Source: Hymenobacter lucidus (lineage in GTDB: Bacteria; Bacteroidota; Bacteroidia; Cytophagales; Hymenobacteraceae). Taken from it: a stretch of DNA of 64,000 nucleotides. The notes beneath the pieces were generated by a model. That model made no database searches. It was given only the letters and a program-made list of their open reading frames with translations, and was not told the origin of the DNA. Positions 8,570 through 17,371 of the stretch are shown one piece after another. The stretch is from assembly GCF_020447265.1 (NCBI RefSeq), contig NZ_JAJADR010000001.1, positions 1,116,001-1,180,000 of the forward strand. Reading direction: 5' to 3'. The stretch's first letter is position 1, and each line of letters opens with the position of its first letter. The translations under genes were made by a program, and so were the position numbers.

Positions 8570-8771
8570 CCTCACTGTTCGAAAACGATTGTTTTGGGAC
8601 GTTGAGGCGGCCTCACTGCTCCTAAACGATTGTTTTCGAGCAGTGAGGCCGCCTCACGGTCTGTATTTATTTGTTTTTGCCTTGTGAGGCCGCCTCACTG
8701 TTCGAAATCAATTGTTTTTGCCCGGTGAGGTTACCTCACTGCTCCTAAACGATTGTTTTAGGCCGTTGAGG
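8570..8771. repeat. Five-unit 41-bp tandem palindromic array between ureD and ureG
   Basis: Five 38-bp units start at 8570, 8611, 8652, 8693 and 8734, separated by exactly 3 bp (cgg, ccg, ccg, tta), giving a strict 41-bp period. Each unit begins CCTCAC and ends (G)TGAGG, so neighbouring units abut to form GTGAGGC-n-GCCTCAC-type 15-bp palindromes. The interior is AT-rich with a shared ACGATTGTTTT core, degenerate in unit 3. The array fills almost the whole gap between the convergent ureD stop and ureG stop (8774). The 3-bp spacers rule out a CRISPR. Function is unknown. Confidence 0.9.
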
Positions 8772-8773
8772 AC

Positions 8774-9526
8774 TTACCGCCGGTCTTCGCGCACTGAGGC
8801 CAGGGCGCGGGCCTTGGCGGCCTGGATATGGCCGATGATTTCATCCAGTCCGTGGCCGTCGATGGCGCGGGCGAAAAGGAAGGGGCCTTCGCCGCGCATC
8901 TTGCGCGAGTCGCGCTCCATGACGCCCAGGTCGGCTTTTATCAAATCCTTGAGGTCAATTTTGTTGATGATCAGCAAATCGGACTGGGTGATGCCGGGGC
9001 CGCCTTTGCGCGGGATTTTGTCGCCGCCCGATACGTCGATGACATAGATGGAATAGTCGACCAGCTCGCGGCTGAAGTGGGCGGCCAGATTGTCGCCGCC
9101 GCTTTCCACAAACAGATAGTCTAGCTTATTCTCGAAGCGCACCATCAGGCCTTCCAGCGCGTCCATGTTCAGGGAAATATCCTCCCGGATGGCCGCGTGG
9201 GGGCAGCCGCCGGTTTCGACGCCCACAATCCGGTCTTCGCTCAGGGCACTGTTGCGAATCAGAAAGTCGGCGTCTTCGCGGGTGAAAATGTCGTTCGTCA
9301 CTACACCTAGCTCGTGCTCGTGGCGCATTCTTTCGCATAGGGCTTTGAGCAGGGCCGTTTTGCCGGTGCCCACCGGTCCGCCGATGCCCACGGTGAAGGC
9401 CCGCTGGCGAAAGTTGCGGTAGGAGGGCAGGCGGCGGGTTTCGCGCTGGGCAAAGTCGCCCGGCGACTCGTAGGCTTCGTGCTGGTGGCCGTGCAGCAGC
9501 AGGGCCAGCTTTTCGACAAATGCCAT
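8774..9526 (-). CDS. ureG: Urease accessory GTPase UreG
   Basis: A 250-residue SIMIBI-class GTPase that drives nickel transfer into urease. The P-loop [10 protein letters not shown] spans residues 49-58. The nickel-binding [13 protein letters not shown] motif, the [11 protein letters not shown]alker B region and the NKIDL specificity motif are all present. It has a ~42-residue N-terminal extension beginning [20 protein letters not shown]; the three histidines in HGHQH may bind nickel, which is notable because no ureE is visible in the window. It lies 45 bp downstream of ureF. Confidence 0.96.
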   Translation of the reverse strand: MAFVEKLALLLHGHQHEAYESPGDFAQRETRRLPSYRNFRQRAFTVGIGGPVGTGKTALLKALCERMRHEHELGVVTNDIFTREDADFLIRNSALSEDRIVGVETGGCPHAAIREDISLNMDALEGLMVRFENKLDYLFVESGGDNLAAHFSRELVDYSIYVIDVSGGDKIPRKGGPGITQSDLLIINKIDLKDLIKADLGVMERDSRKMRGEGPFLFARAIDGHGLDEIIGHIQAAKARALASVREDRR

Positions 9527-9571
9527 GAAGTGAAATGGTGAGGTGGTGAATGAGTGAGTTGTCGTTGTTTC

Positions 9572-10243
9572 TCAGTTCTGGAATAGCCGGGAGTAAATGT
9601 CCTCGTGCAGAACCTGGGCCACATCGAGTACAAAGGCGGAGCGGGTAGCTTCAGCGTAGGTTTTGCCCGCCTGGGCCGCTACAATATGCTCGAAGACGGC
9701 GTAGAAATCGTGTTGGAGCTGGTGGCCTTCCAAGGGGCCCAAAAAGCCCAGACGAATGGCAGCACTGAGCTGGTCGCGCAGCAGCATATGCAAGTACATT
9801 GTCTGGACCTGCTCGGCAGCAAAGCCGGCCCGCTGCAAGCCCAGGGCAAATACCAGCGTGAAGTGCAGGGGTATTTCCTGCTCGGCAAACCATTGACTGA
9901 TGCCGCTCATGGCCGCGGCGGGGTAAAACGAGGTGAGCAGCTTGAGCCAGTTGCGGCCCTGTACTACACTGGCTTTGTGTAGGGCGGGTACCAGTAGCAG
10001 CGCCTCATATTCCTGGGCGGCGGGCCGCAACTCGTCTGTGAGGCCCAATTGAAAGCAGGAGTTGATAAAGGGCAATTCCAGGCTGCCGATTTGCTGGAGG
10101 TGGGAGTAAAGAAAGTTGCGCAGCTCCGATTGGGTGCGTACTAGCCCAAACGTAATGCTGCTTTCCAGCCCGTAGGAATAGGCAAACGAGCCCGTTGGAA
10201 TGGACGAGTCGACGAGGTGCAGCAAGCGGGCAAATTGGGACAT
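9572..10243 (-). CDS. ureF: Urease accessory protein UreF
   Basis: A 223-residue all-helical accessory protein. The N-terminal LLHLVDSSIPTGSFAYSYGLE motif (about residues 8-28) is the family signature, and the C-terminal half is the usual amphipathic helical bundle. It bridges UreD and UreG in the maturation complex and is thought to gate GTP hydrolysis. It lies between ureC (91-bp gap containing an inverted repeat) and ureG, in the conserved C-F-G order. Confidence 0.93.
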   Translation of the reverse strand: MSQFARLLHLVDSSIPTGSFAYSYGLESSITFGLVRTQSELRNFLYSHLQQIGSLELPFINSCFQLGLTDELRPAAQEYEALLLVPALHKASVVQGRNWLKLLTSFYPAAAMSGISQWFAEQEIPLHFTLVFALGLQRAGFAAEQVQTMYLHMLLRDQLSAAIRLGFLGPLEGHQLQHDFYAVFEHIVAAQAGKTYAEATRSAFVLDVAQVLHEDIYSRLFQN

Positions 10244-10257
10244 AAAGGGTAAAAGGT

Positions 10258-10333
10258 GTAGCGCAAACTGTGTAGTTCGCCTGTCAGAACGATTCTACCG
10301 GCGCGAGGACGCGAACTACACAGTTCGCGCTAC
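10258..10333. repeat. 23-bp inverted repeat between ureF and ureC
   Basis: Two arms of 23 bp (10258-10280 and 10311-10333) are reverse complements with one mismatch; the shared core reads ACTGTGTAGTTCGC. They are separated by 30 bp and occupy almost the entire ureC-ureF intergenic gap. The transcript can form a long hairpin just after the ureC stop codon. It has the form of a dispersed intergenic palindrome and could act in mRNA processing or partial termination, lowering accessory-gene expression relative to the structural subunits. Confidence 0.85.
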
Positions 10334-10334
10334 T

Positions 10335-12050
10335 CTAAAACAGGCTGTAGAGCTGCGCCAGCGGCAGTTTCTTCGCCGGCTCACAGGTCAGATGCAGGCC
10401 ATCCACCGTCACGCGGTAGGTTTCGGGGTCCACCTGGATATTGGGCAGGTAGTCATTCAGGGCCATGTCCTTTTTAGCCACCGTGCGGCAGCCCTGCACG
10501 GCTACCACCTGCTTCTGGAGGCCGTAGGTATTACGCACTTTTTCCACCGAGGCCGCCGATACAAATACCATCGACGCCTTGCCCATTGCTGAGCCCAACG
10601 CCCCGAACATGGGCCGGGAAAAGGAGGGCTGGGGCGTGGGAATGGAGGCGTTGGCATCACCCATCTGGCTTTGCGCGATGATACCGCCTTTGATGACCAT
10701 TTCGGCCCGCACCCCGAAAAACTGCGGTTTCCAGAGTACCAGGTCGGCCAGCTTGCCTGCCTCAATGGAGCCGATTTCGTGGGCAATGCCGTGGGCCCGG
10801 GCGGGGTTGATGGTGTACTTGGCCACGTAGCGCCGGGCCCGGAAGTTGTCGGCGGTGCCGGCCGCATCTTCGGGCAGCGGGCCGCGCTGCTGGCGCATCT
10901 TGTGGGCTGTTTGCCAGGTACGGGTAATGACTTCACCTACCCGGCCCATGGCCTGGGAGTCGGAGCTGATAATACTCAGCGCGCCCATGTCGTGCAGGAT
11001 ATCCTCGGCGGCAATGGTTTCCTGGCGGATGCGGCTTTCGGCAAAGGCCACGTCTTCGGGAATGTTCTTGTCGAGGTGGTGGCACACCATAAGCATATCC
11101 AGGTGCTCGTCGATGGTATTGACCGTGAAGGGCCGCGTGGGGTTGGTGGAGGAGGGAATGACGTTGGGCTCCCCGCAGATTTTGATGATGTCGGGGGCGT
11201 GGCCGCCGCCGGCGCCTTCGGTGTGGTAGGCGTGAATGGTGCGCCCCTTAAACGCCGCCGTGGAGGTTTCGACGAAGCCGCTTTCGTTGAGCGTATCGGT
11301 GTGGATGCAGACCTGCACGTCGTATTCTTCAGCAATGGTCAGGCACTGGTCGATGGCGGCGGGGGTAGTGCCCCAGTCCTCGTGCAGCTTAAAGCCCAAG
11401 GCCCCGGCTTCCACCTGCTCGCGCAGGCCCTCGGGCTTGGAGGTGTTGCCCTTGCCCAGAAAGCCGAAGTTGAGTGGGTAGGCCTCGGTGGATTTGAGCA
11501 TCATTTCCAGGTAGAAGGCGCCGGGCGTACAGGTGGTGGCCGTGGTGCCGGCCGCCGGGCCCGTGCCGCCGCCAATCATCGTGGTCAGGCCCGAGGCAAG
11601 GGCTTCGGGAATCTGCTGGGGGCTGATGAAGTGAATGTGGCAGTCGATGCCGCCGGCGGTGAGAATTTGGCCTTCCCCGGCAATAACTTCGGTGGTCACG
11701 CCCACGGTCATGCCGGGCGTCACGCCCGGCATGATGTGGGGGTTGCCGGCCTTGCCGATGCCGCTGATGCGCCCGTTCTTGATGCCGATGTCAGCCTTAT
11801 AAATGCCGGTGTAGTCGAGCACCAGGGCGTTGGTAATTACTAAATCCAGTGCTTCGTCCTGACTGACACCGGCAGCCTGGCCCATCCCGTCGCGCAGCAC
11901 CTTGCCGCCCCCAAACTTGCATTCCTCGCCGTACACAGTGTAGTCCTGCTCGACCTGGATCAACAAATCAGTGTCGCCCAGGCGAATTTTGTCGCCGGTA
12001 GTGGGGCCGTACATATCGGCGTAAGCGCGGCGGGAAATGGGTAGGGACAT
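10335..12050 (-). CDS. ureC: Urease alpha (catalytic) subunit
   Basis: A 571-residue catalytic subunit with the complete dinickel site: H138 and H140 in DCHIH, carbamylated K221 in [11 protein letters not shown]250 in VCIHTD, H276 in AYHTEG, and D364 in SSDSQ, each offset by four from the Klebsiella numbering. The mobile-flap cysteine and histidine are in MVCHHLDK (C323, H324). The protein ends YSLF, like the usual terminal F of UreC. It hydrolyses urea to ammonia and carbamate in the cytoplasm. The gene lies 30 bp after an unrecognised ORF and is followed by a hairpin and ureF. Confidence 0.98.
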   Translation of the reverse strand: MSLPISRRAYADMYGPTTGDKIRLGDTDLLIQVEQDYTVYGEECKFGGGKVLRDGMGQAAGVSQDEALDLVITNALVLDYTGIYKADIGIKNGRISGIGKAGNPHIMPGVTPGMTVGVTTEVIAGEGQILTAGGIDCHIHFISPQQIPEALASGLTTMIGGGTGPAAGTTATTCTPGAFYLEMMLKSTEAYPLNFGFLGKGNTSKPEGLREQVEAGALGFKLHEDWGTTPAAIDQCLTIAEEYDVQVCIHTDTLNESGFVETSTAAFKGRTIHAYHTEGAGGGHAPDIIKICGEPNVIPSSTNPTRPFTVNTIDEHLDMLMVCHHLDKNIPEDVAFAESRIRQETIAAEDILHDMGALSIISSDSQAMGRVGEVITRTWQTAHKMRQQRGPLPEDAAGTADNFRARRYVAKYTINPARAHGIAHEIGSIEAGKLADLVLWKPQFFGVRAEMVIKGGIIAQSQMGDANASIPTPQPSFSRPMFGALGSAMGKASMVFVSAASVEKVRNTYGLQKQVVAVQGCRTVAKKDMALNDYLPNIQVDPETYRVTVDGLHLTCEPAKKLPLAQLYSLF

Positions 12051-12080
12051 ACGTGTATAGTTGAGAAGTACAGAAGTGGG

Positions 12081-12440
12081 TTACTGCCGGTTGCGGATGA
12101 CAAAGTCCGCTATTCGTTCGTTTGCCTGCAGTTCCGGCCGTTCGTAGTAGTAAACAGTGTCGGTGTTATAGCTGACGGACTTGGCCGCCACAAGCACGTC
12201 GTTGCGGTAGTCTTCGGTGCGAAAAGCAAACAGCATGTAACCCTGCTCAATCTCATGCTGCAGATTCAACTCCCTTACGTTATCCGGGAGGTAGAAAACC
12301 GGTGCCTTAACGTCCGAATGCCACCCCTGAAAAAAGGCGGAAACAAGGAACACGTTAGAGAAGATAATTTCAAGTTTGTGGCTGTATGTTAAATCTTCAC
12401 TACCAGCAATTATCAGCTCTGAACCATTGTAAGAAAGCAC
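12081..12440 (-). CDS. Unrecognised ORF inside the urease operon, start uncertain
   Basis: A 119-residue product from a GTG at 12440, lying between ureAB and ureC. Coding-like sequence continues upstream in the same frame (IVEQIDKEIRKHLWLDFH) to near the ureAB stop, but without any ATG, GTG or TTG. An ATT at 12501-12503 with GGAG eight bases upstream is the only other plausible start (141 residues). The sequence looks soluble and acidic, with ELIIAGSEDLTYSHKLEI and a YEDYRND-like stretch later; no family is recognised. Its composition is visibly less GC-rich than the flanking urease genes, suggesting later insertion into the operon. It could be a truncated gene. Confidence 0.55.
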   Translation of the reverse strand: MLSYNGSELIIAGSEDLTYSHKLEIIFSNVFLVSAFFQGWHSDVKAPVFYLPDNVRELNLQHEIEQGYMLFAFRTEDYRNDVLVAAKSVSYNTDTVYYYERPELQANERIADFVIRNRQ

Positions 12441-12526
12441 GTGGAAGTCAAGCCAAAGGTGTTTGCGAATCTCCTTGTCTATCTGTTCGACAATATGGAT
12501 AATATCAGCCGCTCCAGTAGCTATAC

Positions 12527-13285
12527 CTAAAGCATTGGTGTTGCTGAGCCTGCATTGGCAGCCTTGGCCAAAGCTGCCGGCTTGTTCTCCTCACTCAACT
12601 GCCCATCAATCCACCCATTGCCGCCGTACACGATTCTCTCGCCGCCCAGGGCTACCAGCGTCACCCGCTTCCGCTCGCCGGGCTCGAAGCGCACCGCCGT
12701 GCCGGCCGGAATGTTGAGGCGGAAGCCGTAGGCCGCGGCCCGGTCGAACTGCAGGGCCGCGTTGGTTTCGAAGAAGGGGTAGTGGGAGCCCACCTGCACC
12801 GGCCGGTCGCCGAGGTTTACCACTTCGATTTCCAACGTGTCGCGGTTTTCATTCAAAATCAGCTCGCCTTCCGTCAGCTGGTATTCGCCGGGCATTTCGT
12901 TTATCAGGTTGTCGGGCTGGGTTACGGCCGCCGTACGAGTCAGGCCGGAGCCGTAGAGGGCCAGGGCCGGGTCGCCGGTTTCGCGGCAGATGGGGTGGTG
13001 TACGGTCACGAGCTTGGTGCCATCGGGGAAAGTGCCCTCCACCTGCACCTCATGAATCATGGCGGCCACGCCGGGCATCACGTCCTGCAGGCCCAGCAGC
13101 AGCTTGCCCTTGTTCATGAGCGTGGCTACGGCCTCTCCGTCGCGGATAAACTCCAGCAGCTGGGTGGCCAGCAGGGCCAGGGCTTCGGGGTAGTTCAGCA
13201 GTAGGCCACGGGCGTAGCGCTTCTGGGCCAAGAAGCCGGCCTGGTGCAGCACCAGTTTATCGAGGTCTTTCGGAGTGAGGTGCAT
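12527..13285 (-). CDS. ureAB: Urease gamma-beta fusion subunit
   Basis: A 252-residue fusion of the two small urease subunits, as in some other lineages such as Helicobacter. Residues 1-100 are gamma (LTPKDLDKL start; [22 protein letters not shown] near its end). Residues ~130-230 are beta ([42 protein letters not shown]). The start at 13285 was chosen because all UreA proteins begin with M-x-L-T-P-x-E/D; the frame is open to 13390 but the extra 35 residues are unrelated. The ATG lies 105 bp after the UreH-type permease gene. Confidence 0.95.
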   Translation of the reverse strand: MHLTPKDLDKLVLHQAGFLAQKRYARGLLLNYPEALALLATQLLEFIRDGEAVATLMNKGKLLLGLQDVMPGVAAMIHEVQVEGTFPDGTKLVTVHHPICRETGDPALALYGSGLTRTAAVTQPDNLINEMPGEYQLTEGELILNENRDTLEIEVVNLGDRPVQVGSHYPFFETNAALQFDRAAAYGFRLNIPAGTAVRFEPGERKRVTLVALGGERIVYGGNGWIDGQLSEENKPAALAKAANAGSATPML

Positions 13286-13390
13286 GGCGTATTGTTGATT
13301 GCGGTAAGATGATTGTTGATTGCACCGGGTTACTTGCGAGTAAGGGGCCGTTGGGCTTCTACTTAAACAACCAGTAATTGCAGTCAGCAA

Positions 13391-13993
13391 CTAGCCCACG
13401 TTCTGCACCACCATCCACACCCCGTAGCCGATACACAGCGCTGAGGAAAGAAAGATGCTGCTGAATTTCAGGGTTTTATTGATTTTCATGCGGCGCGTAA
13501 ACGGAATGCTGCACAGGCCGGCCACCACAAACATTCCCAGGATAGAGCCCACGCCAAACACCAGGATGTACAGAATGCCCGGCAGCGGCCGGCGAATTTC
13601 GCTCATCACCAGTAGCACCAGTGCTCCGCTGCCGGCCAGGCCGTGCAGCAGCCCCACGGTGTAGGCCAAGCGGTGCTGATAGCGCGTGGGCCGTACTTCA
13701 ACGGGCTTATTCCAGTTAAGGAGCCGGCTCAGGCCCATCGTCACCAGCAGCACGCCCACGGCGGCCTCAAAGTAGCCCGACGTCAGGAACGTGGCCCGGC
13801 TCAGGATGATAACCGAACCCACCAGCACCAGCATCGTGGTGTGGCCCAGGCCCCAGTATATTCCGTCGCGCAGGGCCAGCACGGTACTATCCCGGCGCGA
13901 CACCATGTTGCCCACGGCCAGCAGGTGGTCCGGCTCGAAAGCGTGGCCCATACCAGCCACAGAGGCAAACATAATCGGGACTAAAGCTTCCAT
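13391..13993 (-). CDS. ureH: UreH-type nickel permease
   Basis: A 200-residue membrane protein with about six hydrophobic segments. The NicO/NiCoT nickel-binding signature H-x4-D-H is present as HAFEPDH in transmembrane segment 1, followed by a second motif GLGHTTM. Such membrane UreH proteins import nickel for urease. The start was set at MEALVPIMFASVAGMGHAFE; an in-frame extension to 14053 adds 20 residues of unrelated sequence. It is the first gene of the minus-strand urease operon, divergent from the hybrid histidine kinase. Confidence 0.88.
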   Translation of the reverse strand: MEALVPIMFASVAGMGHAFEPDHLLAVGNMVSRRDSTVLALRDGIYWGLGHTTMLVLVGSVIILSRATFLTSGYFEAAVGVLLVTMGLSRLLNWNKPVEVRPTRYQHRLAYTVGLLHGLAGSGALVLLVMSEIRRPLPGILYILVFGVGSILGMFVVAGLCSIPFTRRMKINKTLKFSSIFLSSALCIGYGVWMVVQNVG

Positions 13994-14291
13994 TCCGGAG
14001 GGCGCATAGAGTAGGCTTACGGGCTCAATATAGAGAGGCGGCGGGCTTTCCAAGGCCTAACGGCCGATTTTTTACTTGCGCAAAATATTTCGCCGGCTCC
14101 GGTAGCGGCGTGCAACATAGGGGTTTCTGCATAGCTCCGGGCTGGTGTAGCTCGTCGGAAGAGCCGCCGCATTCCGTTCAACCAGCCTGAGCCGGTGTTG
14201 GGGCGGCAGCGGAACCGATTCAGCCAAAAATCCCCTTTCCCGTCCTCAAAGTCTATTTCTTGCATAGTTGCCCCATGTCGTAGTGCCCATC

Positions 14292-17200
14292 ATGTCCGAA
14301 GTATCTTCTCTCCTTACGGCCCTGCCGCCCACCGATTTTGCCCAGGCCCAGGCGCGCATTGCTCAGCTCGAACAAGCGCTACAACAAGCCCAGGCTGCCA
14401 AGCGCGTTGCCGATGGCCGAATGGCCTACTATGCGGATTATCTGACGGAAGGAGTAGTGCTGCTGGACTCGGAAGGCCGGATTCTGCTTCTGAACGAGCC
14501 GTACTGCCGGTTTTTTGGCATTCCGCTGCCCACCAGCCAATGGGTGCAGCGCCCGGTGGCCGAGCTGAACGCCGCCATTACCCTCTGCAGTGACCAGACC
14601 CAGGAACTGGCCCACGAATTTGCGGCGGCGGTGCAAAGCGCGGTGCCTTCTCATAATGTGCAGGTGTGCCTCACCAGCGGCCGGGTGCTCGACCGCGACG
14701 TGGTGCCGCTGCAGGCCCTGGAGCCCGGCGCTACTAACGTGCTGCTGCGCTACCGCGACATTACCGCCCAGCACCAGGCAGCGGCGGCGCTGCAGGCTAT
14801 GTCGCGCATTCCCGAGCAGAACCCCAACCCGGTGCTGCGCTTCAACCGGCAGGGCGAAACGCTGTTTATCAATGCGGCCCTGCGCCAGCTGCGCGACGGT
14901 ATCGAGGCAGCGGAACGCGCACAGGTGTGGGAGCTACTGCTGCAGGCGGCCCTGCGGGCCCTCAACGACAATGCCCCGCAGAAACTAGAAGTATCGTTTG
15001 GGGAACGGCTATTCCGGGTAGTGGCTATGCCTTTCGCAGAAGAAGACTATGCCAACCTGTACCTGCAGGAAATAACGGAGCAGCGGCAGGTGGAGCAGCA
15101 ACTGGCCGAGCAGCGGCAGTTCTATGAAACCATACTTGACGAGCTGCCGGTGGAAGTAGTCGTGCTCGATGAAGCGGAGCGCTACCTCTACGCCAACCCC
15201 TACGCCGTGCCCGATACCGAGCCCCGCGCCTGGCTATCGGGCCACACTATCACCGAGTTTTGCCAGCGCTACAATTATCCATTGGAACTGGCCGAGCAGC
15301 GCCACCGCATGTTTGAGTTGGCCCGCGAGCAGGATCAGCTGGTGGTGTGGGATGATATAACGCCTTATCCGGAAGGCTCACGCTGCCACCAGCGCCACTT
15401 CAAAGCCATTGCCAGCCCCGATGGCACGCTGCGCTTTATGCTGGGCTATGGTCTCGACATTACCGGGCGCGTGCAGGCCGAGCAGGAGTTGCTGGAGCAG
15501 CAGAAATTCACTCAGCAGGTACTCGACACGATTCCCAGCCTGATTTACGTGCGCAATGCCGAGGGCAACCTGATTTTTCGCAACCACGCCATGCGGCAGC
15601 TGCAGGAGTTCCGGCAGTTCCGCGCCCGTGCCCTGCAGGACCCCAACAGCATTCAGACCCGCGAAGAGCAGGAATATACCGCCGCCGATGCTCACGTACT
15701 GGCTACGGGCGAGGAAATCAAGAAGGAAGATGCCTACACCCTGCCTTCGGGCGAGGTGCTCTGGTTCCAAACCATCAAACGGCCCCTGCGCCGCCCCGAT
15801 GGTAGCCTGGAAGTGCTGGGTGTCAGCACCGACATTACCGATTTGAAGACGGCTACCGAAGCCGCGCAGGCCGCCGCTACGGCCCGGGAAAATTTCCTGT
15901 CCAACATGAGCCACGAAATCCGGACGCCGCTGAACGGGGTGCTGGGTATGGCCGGGCAGCTGGCCAAAACCCAGCTCGACGTGCGCCAGCAGGAGTTGCT
16001 GAAGGTAATTCGTTCCTCGGGCCAGCACCTGCTGGGCGTGCTCAACGACGTACTCGATATGGCCAAAATCACGTCGGGTAAGCTGGAGTTCGAGCAGTCG
16101 GCCTTCAACCTCTGCGACTCGATGGGCCAGGCCGTGGAGCCGTTGGCGCTGCTAGCCGCCGAAAAGGGCCTGGCCTTCAAAGGCACTCCGCTGCGCGACA
16201 GTTGCCCCAATTCCTGGGTGGTCGGCGACCCTTTCCGCCTCAACCAGATTCTGATCAACCTGGTATCCAACGCCATCAAGTTCACCGAGCGGGGCACCAT
16301 CACCGTGGGTGGCTATTTCGTGGCCGAAACCGATACGCACCTCACCACCGAGTTCCGGGTAACGGATACCGGCATCGGCATCGCGCCCGATAAGGTGGCG
16401 CGTATCTTCGAGGGCTTCACCCAGGCCTATGCCGATACCACCCGCCGGTTTGGGGGCACGGGCCTGGGCCTGAGCATTAGCCGGGCGCTGGTCGAAAAGC
16501 TCGGCGGCACACTTACCGTAACCAGCGAAATAGGCCGGGGCAGCACGTTTGCCTTCACTCTCACGCTGCCCAAGGCCGAGGCGCCCCGGGGCAAAAAAGA
16601 AGAAGTCGTAGACAATGGTTCCCTGGCCGGCCGCCGGGTGCTGCTGGTCGAAGACAACGAAATCAACCGCGAAGTGGCCCGCCTCATGCTGGAAGAATGG
16701 CAGGTAGAAGTAGATGAAGCCCCCGACGGCCTGGAAGCCGTGCAGATGCACGCCGACAATGCCTACGACGTGGTGCTGATGGACATTCAAATGCCCAACA
16801 TGAACGGGCTCGAAGCCACGGCCCGCATCCGGCAGCACCCCGACGGCCGCCGCGCCCAGGTCCCGATTCTGGCCCTCACGGCCAATGCTTTCCGGGCCGA
16901 CAACGAGCAGTACCTGGCCGCCGGCATGAACGACTGCCTGGCCAAGCCCTTCGAGGAAGATGACCTATACCAGAAGCTGGTAAGTCTGATAGCCACTACT
17001 GCCACCGGCAACCAGCGCAGCTACGACCTGACGGCCCTGCGGGAGTTGGCCCGGGGCAAAGAGGCGTTTGTCGACAAGATCATCCGCTCCTTTCTACGCA
17101 ACATACCCGATACGATGCAGGAAATCCGACTGGCAGCCGCCGAAGGGCAGTGGCTGCGGGTAGCCGAGCTGGTGCATCACATCAAGCCCAACCTGGTGCA

Positions 17201-17360
17201 GCTAGGCGTGGAAGGCGTGGAAGAAGCCGTGAAGCAACTGGAGCAGGCCCGCCACGGCGTGGGAAACCCGGAAACCCGCACCGCCGCCGTGGGTCACCTC
17301 ACCACCCGCCTCGACCGAGTGCTGCAGGAGTTGCCCGACGAGCTGCTGCCCGAAGCCTGA
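14292..17360 (+). CDS. Hybrid sensor histidine kinase with PAS, REC and Hpt domains
   Basis: A 1022-residue soluble multidomain kinase. A short N-terminal coiled coil (about 15-45) precedes PAS-like domains (about 45-155, 280-400, 405-515). HisKA carries H541 in SNMSHEIRTPLNG, the ATPase domain has NLVSNAIKFTE, DTGIGIAPDK and GGTGLGLSIS, the receiver has phospho-acceptor D831 in VLMDIQMPN, and a C-terminal Hpt domain has H962 in VHHIKPNL. The Hpt glycine after the lysine is replaced by proline (IKP for LKG). No transmembrane segment is evident, so the signal is probably cytoplasmic. The ATG at 14292 is preferred over an upstream TTG. It converges with a LytTR regulator whose link to it is unproven. 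Confidence 0.93.
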   Translation: MSEVSSLLTALPPTDFAQAQARIAQLEQALQQAQAAKRVADGRMAYYADYLTEGVVLLDSEGRILLLNEPYCRFFGIPLPTSQWVQRPVAELNAAITLCSDQTQELAHEFAAAVQSAVPSHNVQVCLTSGRVLDRDVVPLQALEPGATNVLLRYRDITAQHQAAAALQAMSRIPEQNPNPVLRFNRQGETLFINAALRQLRDGIEAAERAQVWELLLQAALRALNDNAPQKLEVSFGERLFRVVAMPFAEEDYANLYLQEITEQRQVEQQLAEQRQFYETILDELPVEVVVLDEAERYLYANPYAVPDTEPRAWLSGHTITEFCQRYNYPLELAEQRHRMFELAREQDQLVVWDDITPYPEGSRCHQRHFKAIASPDGTLRFMLGYGLDITGRVQAEQELLEQQKFTQQVLDTIPSLIYVRNAEGNLIFRNHAMRQLQEFRQFRARALQDPNSIQTREEQEYTAADAHVLATGEEIKKEDAYTLPSGEVLWFQTIKRPLRRPDGSLEVLGVSTDITDLKTATEAAQAAATARENFLSNMSHEIRTPLNGVLGMAGQLAKTQLDVRQQELLKVIRSSGQHLLGVLNDVLDMAKITSGKLEFEQSAFNLCDSMGQAVEPLALLAAEKGLAFKGTPLRDSCPNSWVVGDPFRLNQILINLVSNAIKFTERGTITVGGYFVAETDTHLTTEFRVTDTGIGIAPDKVARIFEGFTQAYADTTRRFGGTGLGLSISRALVEKLGGTLTVTSEIGRGSTFAFTLTLPKAEAPRGKKEEVVDNGSLAGRRVLLVEDNEINREVARLMLEEWQVEVDEAPDGLEAVQMHADNAYDVVLMDIQMPNMNGLEATARIRQHPDGRRAQVPILALTANAFRADNEQYLAAGMNDCLAKPFEEDDLYQKLVSLIATTATGNQRSYDLTALRELARGKEAFVDKIIRSFLRNIPDTMQEIRLAAAEGQWLRVAELVHHIKPNLVQLGVEGVEEAVKQLEQARHGVGNPETRTAAVGHLTTRLDRVLQELPDELLPEA

Positions 17361-17371
17361 TACACAACGAG

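Noticed and set aside
8570..8771. Possible CRISPR array
   Set aside because: Units are 38 bp with only 3-bp spacers, the units themselves vary, and no cas genes are nearby.
10671..11843. 390-codon open frame on the plus strand
   Set aside because: Antisense to ureC, which has all catalytic residues; the frame is Gly/Ala/Val/His-rich as expected of a shadow in GC-rich DNA.
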